This document shows, one piece after another, positions 1 to 8,371 of a DNA stretch of 38,729 bases (positions within the stretch are counted from its first letter, which is position 1; each line of letters starts with the position of its first letter). A program made the translations under genes and the position numbers. Source of the DNA: Candidatus Thorarchaeota archaeon (GTDB lineage Archaea; Asgardarchaeota; Thorarchaeia; Thorarchaeales; Thorarchaeaceae); contig JAUWOA010000009.1 of the NCBI GenBank assembly GCA_030612365.1, positions 1 to 38,729 of the forward strand, written 5' to 3'. The notes under the pieces are model-generated. The model made no database searches and was not told where the DNA came from. It worked only from the letters and a program-made list of their open reading frames with translations.

Positions 1-276
1 CAATCTGAGCTGGCCAAGATCGCGTTGGTAGCTCCTGACGCAACAATCAATATCATACAAGACGGAGAAGTTGTCAAGAAGACAAGAGTGGAACTCCCCG
101 ATAGCATAACGAACGTCGTTGCGTGTCCCAACAAGAGGTGTGTCACCAACAAGGAGCGAGAGCCCATACAAGCCAAGTATCAAGTAGTGTCCAAGAGGCC
201 AACAGTGCTGAAATGTCACTATTGTTGGACCTTGATTGAAGAGGACGACATAATAGCTCAGTTCATGGACCACTGA
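1..276 (+). CDS. pyrI: Aspartate carbamoyltransferase regulatory subunit, C-terminal part
   Basis: This is the C-terminal part of PyrI, the regulatory chain of aspartate transcarbamoylase in pyrimidine synthesis; the gene begins before the window. The frame is open from base 1 (Q-S-E-L-A-K-I-A-L-V-A-P) and reads through TTG 25, which is therefore probably not a start. The remembered family pattern ALxAPxATINxIxxGEVVxK is present. The zinc domain follows, with a CPNKRC pair (C-x4-C) and a KCHYC pair (C-x2-C), the four cysteines that bind structural zinc and contact the catalytic chain PyrB. The stop is TGA at 274-276. The allosteric nucleotide-binding domain lies outside the window. The identification is secure; only the 5' end is missing. 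Confidence 0.93.
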   Translation, partial: QSELAKIALVAPDATINIIQDGEVVKKTRVELPDSITNVVACPNKRCVTNKEREPIQAKYQVVSKRPTVLKCHYCWTLIEEDDIIAQFMDH

Positions 277-354
277 AGGTGTAAGTGGCATATTCCATAG
301 CATTTTCCCTTACATACCAGAATACATACTTTGCAAACGCTTTTTAGCGAAATT

Positions 355-384
355 TCAGCAGACAGCTCGAACCACGACTGCTGA
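355..384. repeat. 7-bp inverted repeat just upstream of atpF
   Basis: TCAGCAG (355-361) and CTGCTGA (378-384) are perfect inverted repeats around a 16-base spacer. They end 9 bases before the ATG of the ATPase F gene. In RNA this would be a hairpin in the leader. A smaller stem, CGCT-TTTT-AGCG, lies close upstream near 338-350. The function is unknown; it may simply mark the pyrI/atpF boundary. Confidence 0.3.
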
Positions 385-393
385 GTGAGTTTC

Positions 394-717
394 ATGGTTA
401 GCGATAAGATTGCTGTAATAGGTGATAGGGACACAGTCACCGGTCTTCGAATGGTGGGAGCCACCCAACATTTCATGCCCAAGTCTCCTGAGGAAACTCG
501 CAGTAAGCTGCTTGAGTACTTCAGAGACCCAAAGATGGGGCTGGTTATCATAACTGAGCCCCTTGCCAAAATGGTTGAAGACACAATCCTTGAACTCTCA
601 GAAGCTCCCGTACCAGTGATTCTATTGATACCTGATAGATACGGGCCAACTGGCGAGTATGAAACGATATTGAAGGAGCTTATACGCAGAGCGGTTGGCA
701 TTGAGATTAAACTATAG
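394..717 (+). CDS. atpF: V/A-type ATP synthase subunit F
   Basis: Subunit F is a small soluble central-stalk protein that contacts the A3B3 head and regulates ATP hydrolysis. The 107-residue product has the expected CheY-like fold signature: an N-terminal KIAVIGDRDTVTGLRMVG strand-loop-helix, a central LGLVIITEPLAKMV-like core and a C-terminal PVILLIPD strand, followed by the conserved late segment near the end. Length fits the family (about 100 residues). I prefer ATG 394 over the in-frame GTG 385 because the family motif begins at once after it; neither has a strong ribosome-binding site. The atpA gene follows 25 bases later, as in other archaea. Upstream subunits (H, I, K, E, C) are absent here, because pyrI precedes it. 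Confidence 0.88.
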   Translation: MVSDKIAVIGDRDTVTGLRMVGATQHFMPKSPEETRSKLLEYFRDPKMGLVIITEPLAKMVEDTILELSEAPVPVILLIPDRYGPTGEYETILKELIRRAVGIEIKL

Positions 718-742
718 CATGATAATTCCAGAGGAGCTAGCA

Positions 743-2551
743 ATGAAGCCTGACATCGGATATATCGAGAACATCGCAGGGCCTGTCATCAAGGCGGGTG
801 GCCTCCCCTCGGCTCGCATGTATGAAGTAGTTCGAGTGGGCAAAGAGCAGCTCATCGGCGAAGTGATTGAAGTAGGAGAACATTTCTGCATTATACAGTG
901 CTATGAAGAAACATCAGGCATAGCTCCTGGGGAACCAGTTGCTGCAACTGGGGATACACTATCAGTGGAACTCGGCCCTGGCTTGCTTGGGGCCATTTAT
1001 GATGGCCTACAAAGACCCCTGCCAGAGTTGAAGGAGATTTCAGGCGATTTCATCTCAAGGGGACTCACAGTCGAGGGTCTTGACAAGGAGAAGAAGTGGA
1101 AATTCACTCCTGTAGTCAAGGTTGGCGCGAATGTTGTTCCCGGGGATATAATCGGCGAGGTTCCAGAAACTGGAATAATCACTTCCAAGATCATGATCCC
1201 CCGGGGTATAGAGGGGGAGATAGTCGAGATTGTTGCGAAGGGAGAGCATACAGTAGTTGAAACAATCTGCAAAGTCAAAGACATGCATAATACTGTTCAT
1301 GAAGTCATAATGATGCAGAAGACTCCCGTACGTATAGGACGCGCCTTCAAAGAACGAGTTGCATTCGATACTCCCCTCCTCACCGGGCAGCGAGTAATCG
1401 ATACTTTCATGCCTCTAGCAAAAGGCGGCACAGGAGGGATTCCTGGAGGATTCGGAACTGGCAAGACGGTCACTCTGCATCAATTTGCGAAATGGGCTGA
1501 TGCCCAAGTCGTTGTCTATGTTGGTTGCGGCGAGCGCGGAAATGAGATGACCGAGGCTCTTGAGGAATGGCCTAAATTGAACGACCCTCAGAGTGGAAAG
1601 CCTCTGATGGATCGCACAGTCCTTATCGCGAATACGTCCAATATGCCTGTTGCTGCTCGAGAGGCGTCAATTTACGTTGGTGTAACCATTGCCGAGTACT
1701 TCAGAGACCAGGGCTTTGATGTTGCACTCATGGCCGATTCCACTTCACGGTGGGCAGAAGCACTCCGCGAGATATCTGGTCGTCTAGGCCAGCTACCATC
1801 AGAAGAAGGCTATCCCGCCTATCTTGGGTCGAGGCTTGCACAGTTCTACGAGCGTGGTGGTAGAGTCAAGCCCTTAGGTTCCGATGATCGGCTTGGGTCA
1901 ATCACAATCTGTGGTGCTGTGTCACCACCTGGCGGCGACTTCTCAGAACCGGTTACTCAGGCCACACTCAGAATTGTCAAGGTATTTTGGGCTCTGGACA
2001 AAGACCTCGCTGCTAGGCGCTTCTTCCCAGCAATCAACGTACTGACTAGCTATTCTCTCTATCACATTACACTCGAGCAATGGCACAAGGAAAACTTGGG
2101 TCCTGATTGGCCAGAGTTGGTGAGGGATTCCTTAGCACTACTCCAAAAGGACCAAGAGCTGAGAGAGATTGTGCAACTTGTGGGGCCTGATGCACTACCT
2201 GAATCCGAACGAGCGGTCCTTGAAGCGGCTCGGATGATTAAGGAGGACTTCCTAACCCAAAGCGCCCTACATGAGATAGACACCTATTGCCCAATAGGGA
2301 AAACCTACCGGATGCTGCGTACAATCGTCAAGTTCTCCAGACAAATGGCGGCTGCAGTAAAGCTGGGTGTGAGTGTAAGGCGGATTCTGGAGTTCAGTGT
2401 TCTCGATAGTATCGCACGAATGAAGACTATACCTTGGGATTCCTACGAAGGAACAATTGATGCGATAGACGACAGGATTGATCGGGAGTTCCAGTCGCTA
2501 TTCACAGAACCTGATGGTTCTGGAGTGTTAATGCCCGGCGTTGTAGAGTGA
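743..2551 (+). CDS. atpA: V/A-type ATP synthase catalytic subunit A
   Basis: Subunit A is the catalytic nucleotide-binding subunit of the archaeal rotary ATP synthase. The 602-residue product is full length. It shows the N-terminal barrel (IENIAGPVIKAGGL), the A-specific bulge insertion, the P-loop GGFGTGKT at residues 235-242 with Lys241, the catalytic-glutamate motif [29 protein letters not shown], and the LPSEEGYPAYL and GSITICGAVSPPGGDFSEPV motifs. No intein interrupts the P-loop. The start is ATG 743 because GAGGAG lies at 731-736, six bases upstream; upstream in-frame codons overlap atpF. The P-loop differs from the usual archaeal GPFGSGKT at two positions (Pro to Gly, Ser to Thr). The next gene is not atpB but a small membrane protein. 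Confidence 0.96.
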   Translation: MKPDIGYIENIAGPVIKAGGLPSARMYEVVRVGKEQLIGEVIEVGEHFCIIQCYEETSGIAPGEPVAATGDTLSVELGPGLLGAIYDGLQRPLPELKEISGDFISRGLTVEGLDKEKKWKFTPVVKVGANVVPGDIIGEVPETGIITSKIMIPRGIEGEIVEIVAKGEHTVVETICKVKDMHNTVHEVIMMQKTPVRIGRAFKERVAFDTPLLTGQRVIDTFMPLAKGGTGGIPGGFGTGKTVTLHQFAKWADAQVVVYVGCGERGNEMTEALEEWPKLNDPQSGKPLMDRTVLIANTSNMPVAAREASIYVGVTIAEYFRDQGFDVALMADSTSRWAEALREISGRLGQLPSEEGYPAYLGSRLAQFYERGGRVKPLGSDDRLGSITICGAVSPPGGDFSEPVTQATLRIVKVFWALDKDLAARRFFPAINVLTSYSLYHITLEQWHKENLGPDWPELVRDSLALLQKDQELREIVQLVGPDALPESERAVLEAARMIKEDFLTQSALHEIDTYCPIGKTYRMLRTIVKFSRQMAAAVKLGVSVRRILEFSVLDSIARMKTIPWDSYEGTIDAIDDRIDREFQSLFTEPDGSGVLMPGVVE

Positions 2552-2700
2552 AATGAGTCTTCAACAGTTTGCAAGTAGGTGCAGTGACACTTATCGGCAG
2601 GGAGCACACCAACATTTGAGATGAATCGGGTAGAGATGTTGAGAGGTCTATCTTTAGTGGTGAATATATTCCAATATTGCGATGCACACCCGTGAGGTCC

Positions 2701-3213
2701 ATGGATCCATCTAGTACAGCCTATCAATTGCTCCAACAACCCGTGTTTGACGGGCCTTTCACATCTTGGTCGGACTTCATCAGCTTTGTATTGAATATCA
2801 CGTTCGCCCTCTCGATTCGTGGATACTTGATTTTCGTGCTTATCGGACTCATGATCTACATGACCGGACTCAGCGATAGTCTGAGCAAGACACTGGTCAT
2901 CATGGGAATCGCATTGTATCTACTCAGCCCTTTCATCTTGGATAACCTTGCGGAGGTGGCCGGTGTGGTCCCAATCACTCTGGAGAGCGCAACTTACGCT
3001 TGGATAGGCTTGGTCGGCATAGCGGACAACGAGCTGATTGCACTCCTTGTTTTCTTGGGAGATGCGCTAATGGCCCTCTGCATATTGATTGGGGCCATTT
3101 TGTACTTCACCCCTACATCAAACGACCTTACGACAAGAGGGCAGTCACTGATAGTTCGAGCCTTGATATTGGTTCCAGTCCTTGTATTCTTTCATTTGTC
3201 GCCATGGCTCTGA
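2701..3213 (+). CDS. Unknown four-helix membrane protein between ATPase A and B genes
   Basis: I do not recognise this 170-residue protein. It has an amphipathic N-terminal stretch of about 40 residues and four likely membrane helices near residues 41-58, 64-82, 112-136 and 149-166. A short, less hydrophobic segment lies around 90-108. There is no signal peptide cleavage pattern, no cysteine pair and no acidic proton-carrier residue in a helical-hairpin setting, so it does not look like the c/K ring subunit. ATG 2701 is chosen because GTGAGGT precedes it by a few bases; the ORF extends further upstream without a better site. It sits between atpA (150 bases away) and atpB (91 bases away), on the same strand. 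An accessory role at the ATPase is possible but is only inferred from position. Confidence 0.75.
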   Translation: MDPSSTAYQLLQQPVFDGPFTSWSDFISFVLNITFALSIRGYLIFVLIGLMIYMTGLSDSLSKTLVIMGIALYLLSPFILDNLAEVAGVVPITLESATYAWIGLVGIADNELIALLVFLGDALMALCILIGAILYFTPTSNDLTTRGQSLIVRALILVPVLVFFHLSPWL

Positions 3214-3235
3214 AGAAATTCAACTTGGAGTACGT

Positions 3236-3247
3236 AAATCTTAAAAC
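3236..3247 (+). promoter_or_regulatory. Possible TATA box for atpB
   Basis: The A/T-rich element AAATCTTAAAAC lies about 60 bases before the atpB ATG and just after the stop of the membrane-protein gene. It resembles an archaeal TATA box and would place a transcript start near 3270. If real, atpB could be transcribed separately from atpA. No clear BRE is visible, so this is a weak call. Confidence 0.25.
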
Positions 3248-3304
3248 GTCGCGTCTTCTACGAGCTTCAAACGGGTTATTTGACCTCCGTTGGTGCTTCC
3301 TCCA

Positions 3305-4705
3305 ATGACAAAGGAGTCTTCAATTGTCTACCGCACAGTTTCAGACGTACGTGGTCCTCTCCTAATTGTGAAACATACACACAACGTCGGATACAACGAG
3401 GTAGTCAAGATTAGATCTCCAAGCGGAGAGATGCTGACAGGGACTGTCCTTGAAACTGGTCGTGGAAAGGCAGTCATCCAGGTGTTCGAAGGAACCCGAG
3501 GTCTTGATGCGGATAAGACTGCTGTACGATTCACCGGTGATACATTGAAACTGCCGGTTTCAACGGAGATTCTCGGGCGTGTTTTGGATGGCTCTGGAAA
3601 TCCCTTGGACAAAGGCCCGCCGCTCACGGCTGAGGACCACCGGGACATTAACGGTTCCCCAATCAATCCATATGCGAGACAGTACCCTAGGCAACCGATT
3701 CAGACTGGATTGTCAGTCATTGATGGGCTCAACACTCTAGTCCGGGGTCAAAAGCTTCCCATTTTTTCCGGCTCTGGCCTACCACACAACCGGATTGCAG
3801 CACAGATTGTTAGACAGGCGGAAATTCCTGGGGAAAAGAGCGATTTCGCCATTGTATTCGCAGCGATGGGCATCACAGCGACTGAGGCACAGTTTTTCAT
3901 GAATTCCTTTGAGGAAACTGGCGCACTCGAACATACCGCACTATTCCTTAATCTCGCAAATGATCCTGCAATTGAGCGAATCATAACGCCACGTGCTGCA
4001 TTAACTGCAGCAGAATATCTGGCCTATGAAGCGGATTTGCACGTTCTCGTGATTCTTACGGATATGACTAACTACGCGGAAGCTCTCCGCGAGATAAGCG
4101 CGGCACGGTCAGAGGTTCCTGGCAGGCGTGGTTACCCATGTTATCTCTACACAGATTTTAGCATGATATACGAGAGAGCCGGAAGGATTAGGGGCAGAAA
4201 AGGGACAGTCACTCAGATGCCAATCCTATCAATGCCACAGGATGACATGACTCATCCAATCCCCGACCTTAGTGGGTACATCACTGAAGGGCAAATGATT
4301 GTTGCCCGTGACCTTCATAGACGCGGCATCTATCCGCCAATTGATCCGGGTCCATCACTGAGCCGCCTGATGAAGGAAGGCATTGGCAAGGGTATGACAC
4401 GCTTTGATCATAAGGAGCTTCAAGCACAGCTCTACTATGGATACTCTGAAGGAAGGGATTTTCGAGACCTCGTTACAGTAGTAGGCGCTGAGGCTCTCAC
4501 AGACCGAGATCAGAAGTATCTCGCATTCGCAGATAGGTTCGAGCAAGAGTTCATCAATCAAGGTGATCACGAGAATCGGTCCTTTGAGGAAACCCTTGAC
4601 CTTGGATGGAATCTTCTGAGTGAATTTCCTGAGAGAGAACTGAAGCGGTGCGATACCAAGACGATAGGTTGGGCGCGGGAGCGAGGTGTATACGCATACT
4701 CGTAG
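3305..4705 (+). CDS. atpB: V/A-type ATP synthase subunit B
   Basis: Subunit B is the non-catalytic partner that alternates with subunit A in the A3B3 head. The 466-residue product is full length. Diagnostic motifs are GPLLIV near the N-terminus, [36 protein letters not shown], the degenerate B-type loop [15 protein letters not shown] in place of a Walker A motif, and the region [23 protein letters not shown] with [19 protein letters not shown]. The start ATG 3305 lies five codons after an in-frame TTG 3290; GGTG at 3292-3295 is the only ribosome-binding candidate. The gene ends facing a minus-strand gene. The usual downstream subunit D gene is missing here, so the operon is incomplete or dispersed. 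Confidence 0.96.
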   Translation: MTKESSIVYRTVSDVRGPLLIVKHTHNVGYNEVVKIRSPSGEMLTGTVLETGRGKAVIQVFEGTRGLDADKTAVRFTGDTLKLPVSTEILGRVLDGSGNPLDKGPPLTAEDHRDINGSPINPYARQYPRQPIQTGLSVIDGLNTLVRGQKLPIFSGSGLPHNRIAAQIVRQAEIPGEKSDFAIVFAAMGITATEAQFFMNSFEETGALEHTALFLNLANDPAIERIITPRAALTAAEYLAYEADLHVLVILTDMTNYAEALREISAARSEVPGRRGYPCYLYTDFSMIYERAGRIRGRKGTVTQMPILSMPQDDMTHPIPDLSGYITEGQMIVARDLHRRGIYPPIDPGPSLSRLMKEGIGKGMTRFDHKELQAQLYYGYSEGRDFRDLVTVVGAEALTDRDQKYLAFADRFEQEFINQGDHENRSFEETLDLGWNLLSEFPERELKRCDTKTIGWARERGVYAYS

Positions 4706-4790
4706 ATTCCTGCGATTGCTAGCTCCACGAGAGAGTTCTGAATGGCATTGAACAAGTATCATCAAATTGTACTCAGGAGTTCATGTTGTG

Positions 4791-4809
4791 CTTCTAAATT
4801 ACTTAGAAG
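4791..4809. terminator. Perfect 7-5-7 hairpin between convergent genes
   Basis: CTTCTAA (4791-4797), five bases, then TTAGAAG (4803-4809) form a perfect inverted repeat between the end of atpB and the end of the minus-strand small-protein gene. Its position between convergent 3' ends suggests transcript termination or 3'-end protection on both strands. There is no long T run, which archaeal terminators normally need, so the call is tentative. Confidence 0.35.
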
Positions 4810-4818
4810 AAACGTAAA

Positions 4819-5154
4819 TCACTCACTGACCCCATGATGCAGATAATGGTCCGTTTCCTTCTTAGTTCCGAAACTTCTAAGGCCCTGTGCCTTTAGTTGC
4901 GACTTGAATTCTCGCGCTTGCTTCGTATTGATTTCGCCACGTTTTAGCATGTAGTTGATAATCTCAACTGCTTGATCCATGGTATCGCATCGCCGTATGT
5001 AGTCCACTACATCTGGCAGAAATCTCTCAGTAGAAGAAGTATCGGTTTTCTCTGACATTGTGCGGACCCCGTCAATCCCAACCTTGGCAGTTCCTGATGC
5101 CAGTTCCTTGTTTAGTGCAGGATATGCGGTTCGGAACTTTTCATCGTCAGACAT
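4819..5154 (-). CDS. Small conserved archaeal protein (DUF2095-like)
   Basis: This 111-residue soluble protein has a characteristic core, FLPDVVDYIRRCDTMDQAVE, followed by IINYMLKRGEI and ending in a LKAQGLRSFGTKKE segment. I recall this pattern from an uncharacterised archaeal family, probably DUF2095, but cannot verify the number. It contains no catalytic motif and one cysteine. Predicted structure is mostly helical. The start ATG 5154 has GGTGA nine bases upstream. It lies 135 bases downstream of the radical SAM gene on the same strand and could be cotranscribed with it, though an A/T-rich element near 5178-5190 may be its own promoter. No function can be assigned. Confidence 0.75.
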   Translation of the reverse strand: MSDDEKFRTAYPALNKELASGTAKVGIDGVRTMSEKTDTSSTERFLPDVVDYIRRCDTMDQAVEIINYMLKRGEINTKQAREFKSQLKAQGLRSFGTKKETDHYLHHGVSE

Positions 5155-5289
5155 TGATATTCACCAATTTGCCAATCCCGCAATTAAGAACGGTGCATTC
5201 CATAGATGAGTTCGAAAAACGCCTTATAGACCTTAGCCTGAGGGATGTCGTTCATTGTAAGTCCACCTTTGCACCAGCTACTTACTAGG

Positions 5290-6822
5290 CTATCTTTGCT
5301 TTTTTATTATTGACCACGGAAGAGTTCCTTGAAGACGCTGAACATCATTCGCCAATGAGAAGAATGGGGTGTTTGTTTCCTTTTCGGCGCGTCTCCACCC
5401 GCTGAGTCCATCATACGACGCAGCTTTGCGAATAACTTTCCCGATGGATCTATCTCCCAGTGACAGTGCAGCCTGAATGCGTGCGTTTCTCGGATCAAGT
5501 GACTCCATATTTACGCGGGGCACATTTCGCAGGCCCCTCTCAACCGTTCTAATCTTGTGACGAATTACCTCTATGGGGGGTTGCGCATTGCGTTGAAGTC
5601 GCGTTTGTGCTTTCGGTATAAATGGGTTGATACCTACTGAGATTCGCAAACGTCTTCCGCTGGACAGGCGTTTCACCATCTCTGGAATTGCTTCTACATC
5701 CTCATCGGTTTCTCCAGGCAGACCTACAATGAAGTAGAGCTTAATCGCCTTGTAGCCCGCCTGCGCCGCCAGACTCACAGCATTCTCAATAGCATCATCA
5801 CTCAGTCCCTTGCCCATGGCAGACCGCAAGCTCTCCGATCCTGTTTCAGGAGCAATTGTGAGTGTTCGCTGTCCACCGGCGACCAAAGATGCCAGCAAAC
5901 CTTCGGTGACGATATCCGCTCTTAACGATGGAGCTGACATTTGGAGTTCCTGCGTTACAATCCAGTCCGCAAGGTCTTCCAGCTCCTTGAGATCGCCAAT
6001 AGAGGATGCTATCAGAGCGATCTTGCGCACTGGAGTTTCCTGCAGCCCAATCTCAATAATCTCCTTCAGACGACCAATGCTTCTGACCCTTCTAGGCTGA
6101 CAGATGTGGCCAACCAGGCAGAACTTGCATGAGTGACCGCATCCCCGTGCCACTTCCAGAAGAAAGGATTTGCCGAATACAGGTTCAAGTTTGGCGCCAA
6201 CGGGGACGTCTGGAACGATCTGCGCAGTCGGATGAAAGATTGAATCAATATCCTTCATTATGAGCCTAGTCACAGAAGAAGGATTAGCAGCTGGAACGTA
6301 GATGCCTTTCAGAAGAGCAATCTTCTCCAAAGCACCCTCCCTTGAGATAGATTCCCGTACGATATCGATTATGTCATGTAGTACAAGGTCCCCCTCACCA
6401 ATAACGAAAGCATCTGCGAAATCAACGTAAGGCTCAGGATTCGAATTGACAACAGGTCCTCCCGCGAGCACGATGGGGTGTTTGTCCTCTCTATCCCTCG
6501 CCAAGACGGGAATGCCTCCAAAGTCAAGCATCTGAATCATACCAAGAATGTTTTCCTCGTAGGTGAGGGAAAAGCCCACAATGTGATTATCATGTAGAGG
6601 GCGTGCGGTTTCTACTGAATGAGCCGGTGAGGGAACATCGTACCTGAAGTAGCGTTCGCACGACGTATCTTCACGGGCGTTCAACATCGAGTAGAATATG
6701 TGAGTGGCAAGTCCAGTCATCCCCACTCTGTATGTTGAGGGATAACAGTAACCAAAGAGAACGTCCACTTTCCTGATGTCCTTTATGACCGCATTAAACT
6801 CCCTTAAACGGGCTGTGGGCAC
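5290..6822 (-). CDS. B12-binding-type radical SAM protein
   Basis: The product (510 residues from GTG 6822) is a radical SAM enzyme. An N-terminal Rossmann-like B12-binding-type region carries LFGYCYPSTYRVGMTGLA and the family hallmark AGGPVVNSNPEPYVDFADAF. The cluster motif is CGHSCKFC, giving Cys228, Cys232 and Cys235 (C-x3-C-x2-C) for the SAM-binding 4Fe-4S cluster. The TIM-barrel follows with TIAPETGSESLR and LYFIVGLPGETDEDV, as in methylthiotransferase-like enzymes. No TRAM domain is visible, so a MiaB-type tRNA enzyme is unlikely. GTG 6822 is chosen because GAGGG ends seven bases upstream. The GlmU-like gene ends ten bases upstream on the same strand, which indicates cotranscription. 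The substrate is unknown. Confidence 0.87.
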   Translation of the reverse strand: MPTARLREFNAVIKDIRKVDVLFGYCYPSTYRVGMTGLATHIFYSMLNAREDTSCERYFRYDVPSPAHSVETARPLHDNHIVGFSLTYEENILGMIQMLDFGGIPVLARDREDKHPIVLAGGPVVNSNPEPYVDFADAFVIGEGDLVLHDIIDIVRESISREGALEKIALLKGIYVPAANPSSVTRLIMKDIDSIFHPTAQIVPDVPVGAKLEPVFGKSFLLEVARGCGHSCKFCLVGHICQPRRVRSIGRLKEIIEIGLQETPVRKIALIASSIGDLKELEDLADWIVTQELQMSAPSLRADIVTEGLLASLVAGGQRTLTIAPETGSESLRSAMGKGLSDDAIENAVSLAAQAGYKAIKLYFIVGLPGETDEDVEAIPEMVKRLSSGRRLRISVGINPFIPKAQTRLQRNAQPPIEVIRHKIRTVERGLRNVPRVNMESLDPRNARIQAALSLGDRSIGKVIRKAASYDGLSGWRRAEKETNTPFFSLANDVQRLQGTLPWSIIKKQR

Positions 6823-6832
6823 AGTTTTTCCC

Positions 6833-8113
6833 TCATTCCTGACGCACGTCAACTATCGTTCTGGGTTGGTCAGTCAGCACAAGTTTTCCTGGTTGTACAT
6901 CCTTGCCCACAATAACGCCCATTCCTGTGCGCGAGCCTTGGTGTAAAACAATCCCCGGTGCAATCAGCGTACCTATCCCTGTCTTGACGTTGTCACCAAT
7001 GACTGCACCCATCTTTCGACGTCCCGAATCGATTCTCTTACCCTTGACAGAAACTTTCACACTCTTGTTGTTGTGTCTTAGATTCGCCGTTATCGTTCCT
7101 GCACCGAAATTCACCTTGCGACCTATCACTGAGTCGCCCACATACGAGAGGTGACCAACATTGGTGCCATCCATAATTATGCTATTCTTGATCTCGACCG
7201 CATTTCCAATCTTGACTTGTTTGCCCACTGAAGTGTGTGCACGCAGGTAGCAATTTGGTCCGATGGTTGAACCTTTACCTATGTAGACCGGACCTTCAAT
7301 GTACGCTCCGCTTCTAATGGTGGCCCCTTTTTCAACAAGGACCTCTCCCTTTAGTACAGCTCCCTCCTCAACCTCCCCTGAGATGTACCCAGTCGCATCA
7401 TTCAGAATCAGCTTGTTTGCCTCAAGCAGGTCCCAAGGCTTGCCAATATCCATCCACCACGACGGAATCTCATACGCGCCTACCTTCCCCTGATCAATCA
7501 TCATCTTAATCGAGTCTGTTATCTCAAGTTCTCCTCGACTCGAGAGCTGAGTTTTATCTATCGCGTCCCAAATCTCGGGCCCCGCAGCAAAAATCCCTGC
7601 ATTGATCAGATTGCTCACCATCTGCTCCGGCTTTGGTTTCTCAATCAGGTCGACTACCTTCCCCCCCTTTACGACAACGATGCCATAAGCAGAGGGGTCA
7701 TCAACTGGCTTGATTGTCATGGTAAGACTTCGCTTACTTCTTCTGTGGTGTTCTACCAGTCCTTTGAAAGTGCCGGGCCCGCTCAATACGTCGCCGTACA
7801 TCAATATGATGTCATCATCTAGCGCGAATCCTTTTGCATACCGAGCTGCATCTGCTGTGCCTTTCCTTTCCTTCTGCAGAATGCATGAGATACGCATCGG
7901 TTTCCAGTCCACAGAGTCTATGGCCTCTTGGAGGTCCTCCCCTCGGTAGCCGTAGACAATCAGGGTTTCCTTGATGCCGGCATTGCGAAGCGCCTTAAGG
8001 TTATGAAAGATCAATGGTTCTCCCGCAATTGGCAATAAGTGCTTGGAGATATTCGCTGAAAGTGGCATCATCCTTGTGGAATCGCCTGCTGCAAGTAGAG
8101 CGGCCTTCTTCAT
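6833..8113 (-). CDS. GlmU-like sugar-1-phosphate nucleotidylyltransferase/acyltransferase
   Basis: This is a bifunctional enzyme of nucleotide-sugar synthesis, 426 residues. The N-terminal nucleotidyltransferase shows LLAAGDSTRMMPLS...KHLLPIAGEPLI, a slightly altered signature of the usual GxGTR(M/L)xPLT pattern, plus IILMYGDVLSGPG and ELEITDSIKMMID. The C-terminal third, from about residue 270, is a left-handed beta-helix with hexapeptide repeats and the GlmU-like GHLSYVGDSVIGRKVNFGAG and GAVIGDNVKTGIGTLIAPG. It probably makes UDP-GlcNAc or a related NDP-sugar, as archaeal relatives with this architecture do. The frame is open far upstream, but ATG 8113 begins exactly at the conserved N-terminus, with GAGA upstream. 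UDP-GlcNAc would feed the GlcNAc-1-phosphate transferase at 34.0 kb. Confidence 0.9.
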   Translation of the reverse strand: MKKAALLAAGDSTRMMPLSANISKHLLPIAGEPLIFHNLKALRNAGIKETLIVYGYRGEDLQEAIDSVDWKPMRISCILQKERKGTADAARYAKGFALDDDIILMYGDVLSGPGTFKGLVEHHRRSKRSLTMTIKPVDDPSAYGIVVVKGGKVVDLIEKPKPEQMVSNLINAGIFAAGPEIWDAIDKTQLSSRGELEITDSIKMMIDQGKVGAYEIPSWWMDIGKPWDLLEANKLILNDATGYISGEVEEGAVLKGEVLVEKGATIRSGAYIEGPVYIGKGSTIGPNCYLRAHTSVGKQVKIGNAVEIKNSIIMDGTNVGHLSYVGDSVIGRKVNFGAGTITANLRHNNKSVKVSVKGKRIDSGRRKMGAVIGDNVKTGIGTLIAPGIVLHQGSRTGMGVIVGKDVQPGKLVLTDQPRTIVDVRQE

Positions 8114-8285
8114 CGTTTCTCGATGGTAGAGTCTGTCTGCGTCATTAAAGAGTTTGCCACAGATATCTGCGGCGCACGCTCTCATCAACTCGCACAATCT
8201 ACCTTGATAACAGCAGGTCGATAGCACTCTGCAAGCCAAGAATCTACCGCGGTGAAGGCCCGCGATACGAAACTCCAGACTGCGA

Positions 8286-8302
8286 TACATTAATATAGCT
8301 GA
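8286..8302. promoter_or_regulatory. TATA-like element between divergent genes
   Basis: The A/T-rich stretch ACATTAATATAGCT contains a TATA-like core readable on both strands. On the plus strand it would start transcription near 8320, exactly where the ATTGTAA palindrome lies. On the minus strand it could serve the GlmU-like gene with a leader of about 150 bases. Confidence 0.35.
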
Positions 8303-8321
8303 TTGCGGCAAAAGCACATGT

Positions 8322-8338
8322 ATTGTAATTTTTACAAT
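8322..8338. promoter_or_regulatory. Perfect 7-3-7 palindrome, likely operator
   Basis: ATTGTAA-TTT-TTACAAT is a perfect inverted repeat of 17 bases. It lies about 30 bases after the TATA-like element and about 18 bases before the AGGTG ribosome-binding site of the winged-helix gene. That is a classic place for a dimeric winged-helix repressor to block initiation, so autoregulation by the next gene product is the simplest idea. Confidence 0.45.
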
Positions 8339-8371
8339 CGTTAACTTGGATAAGTAGGTGAACAATAATTG

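Noticed and set aside
258-743. 161-residue minus-strand frame across pyrI and atpF
   Set aside because: It is antisense to well-recognised genes and its composition looks like a shadow of the atpF codons.
1400-1480. Possible intein in ATPase subunit A or in Cdc48
   Set aside because: Both P-loop regions are continuous and the proteins have normal lengths.
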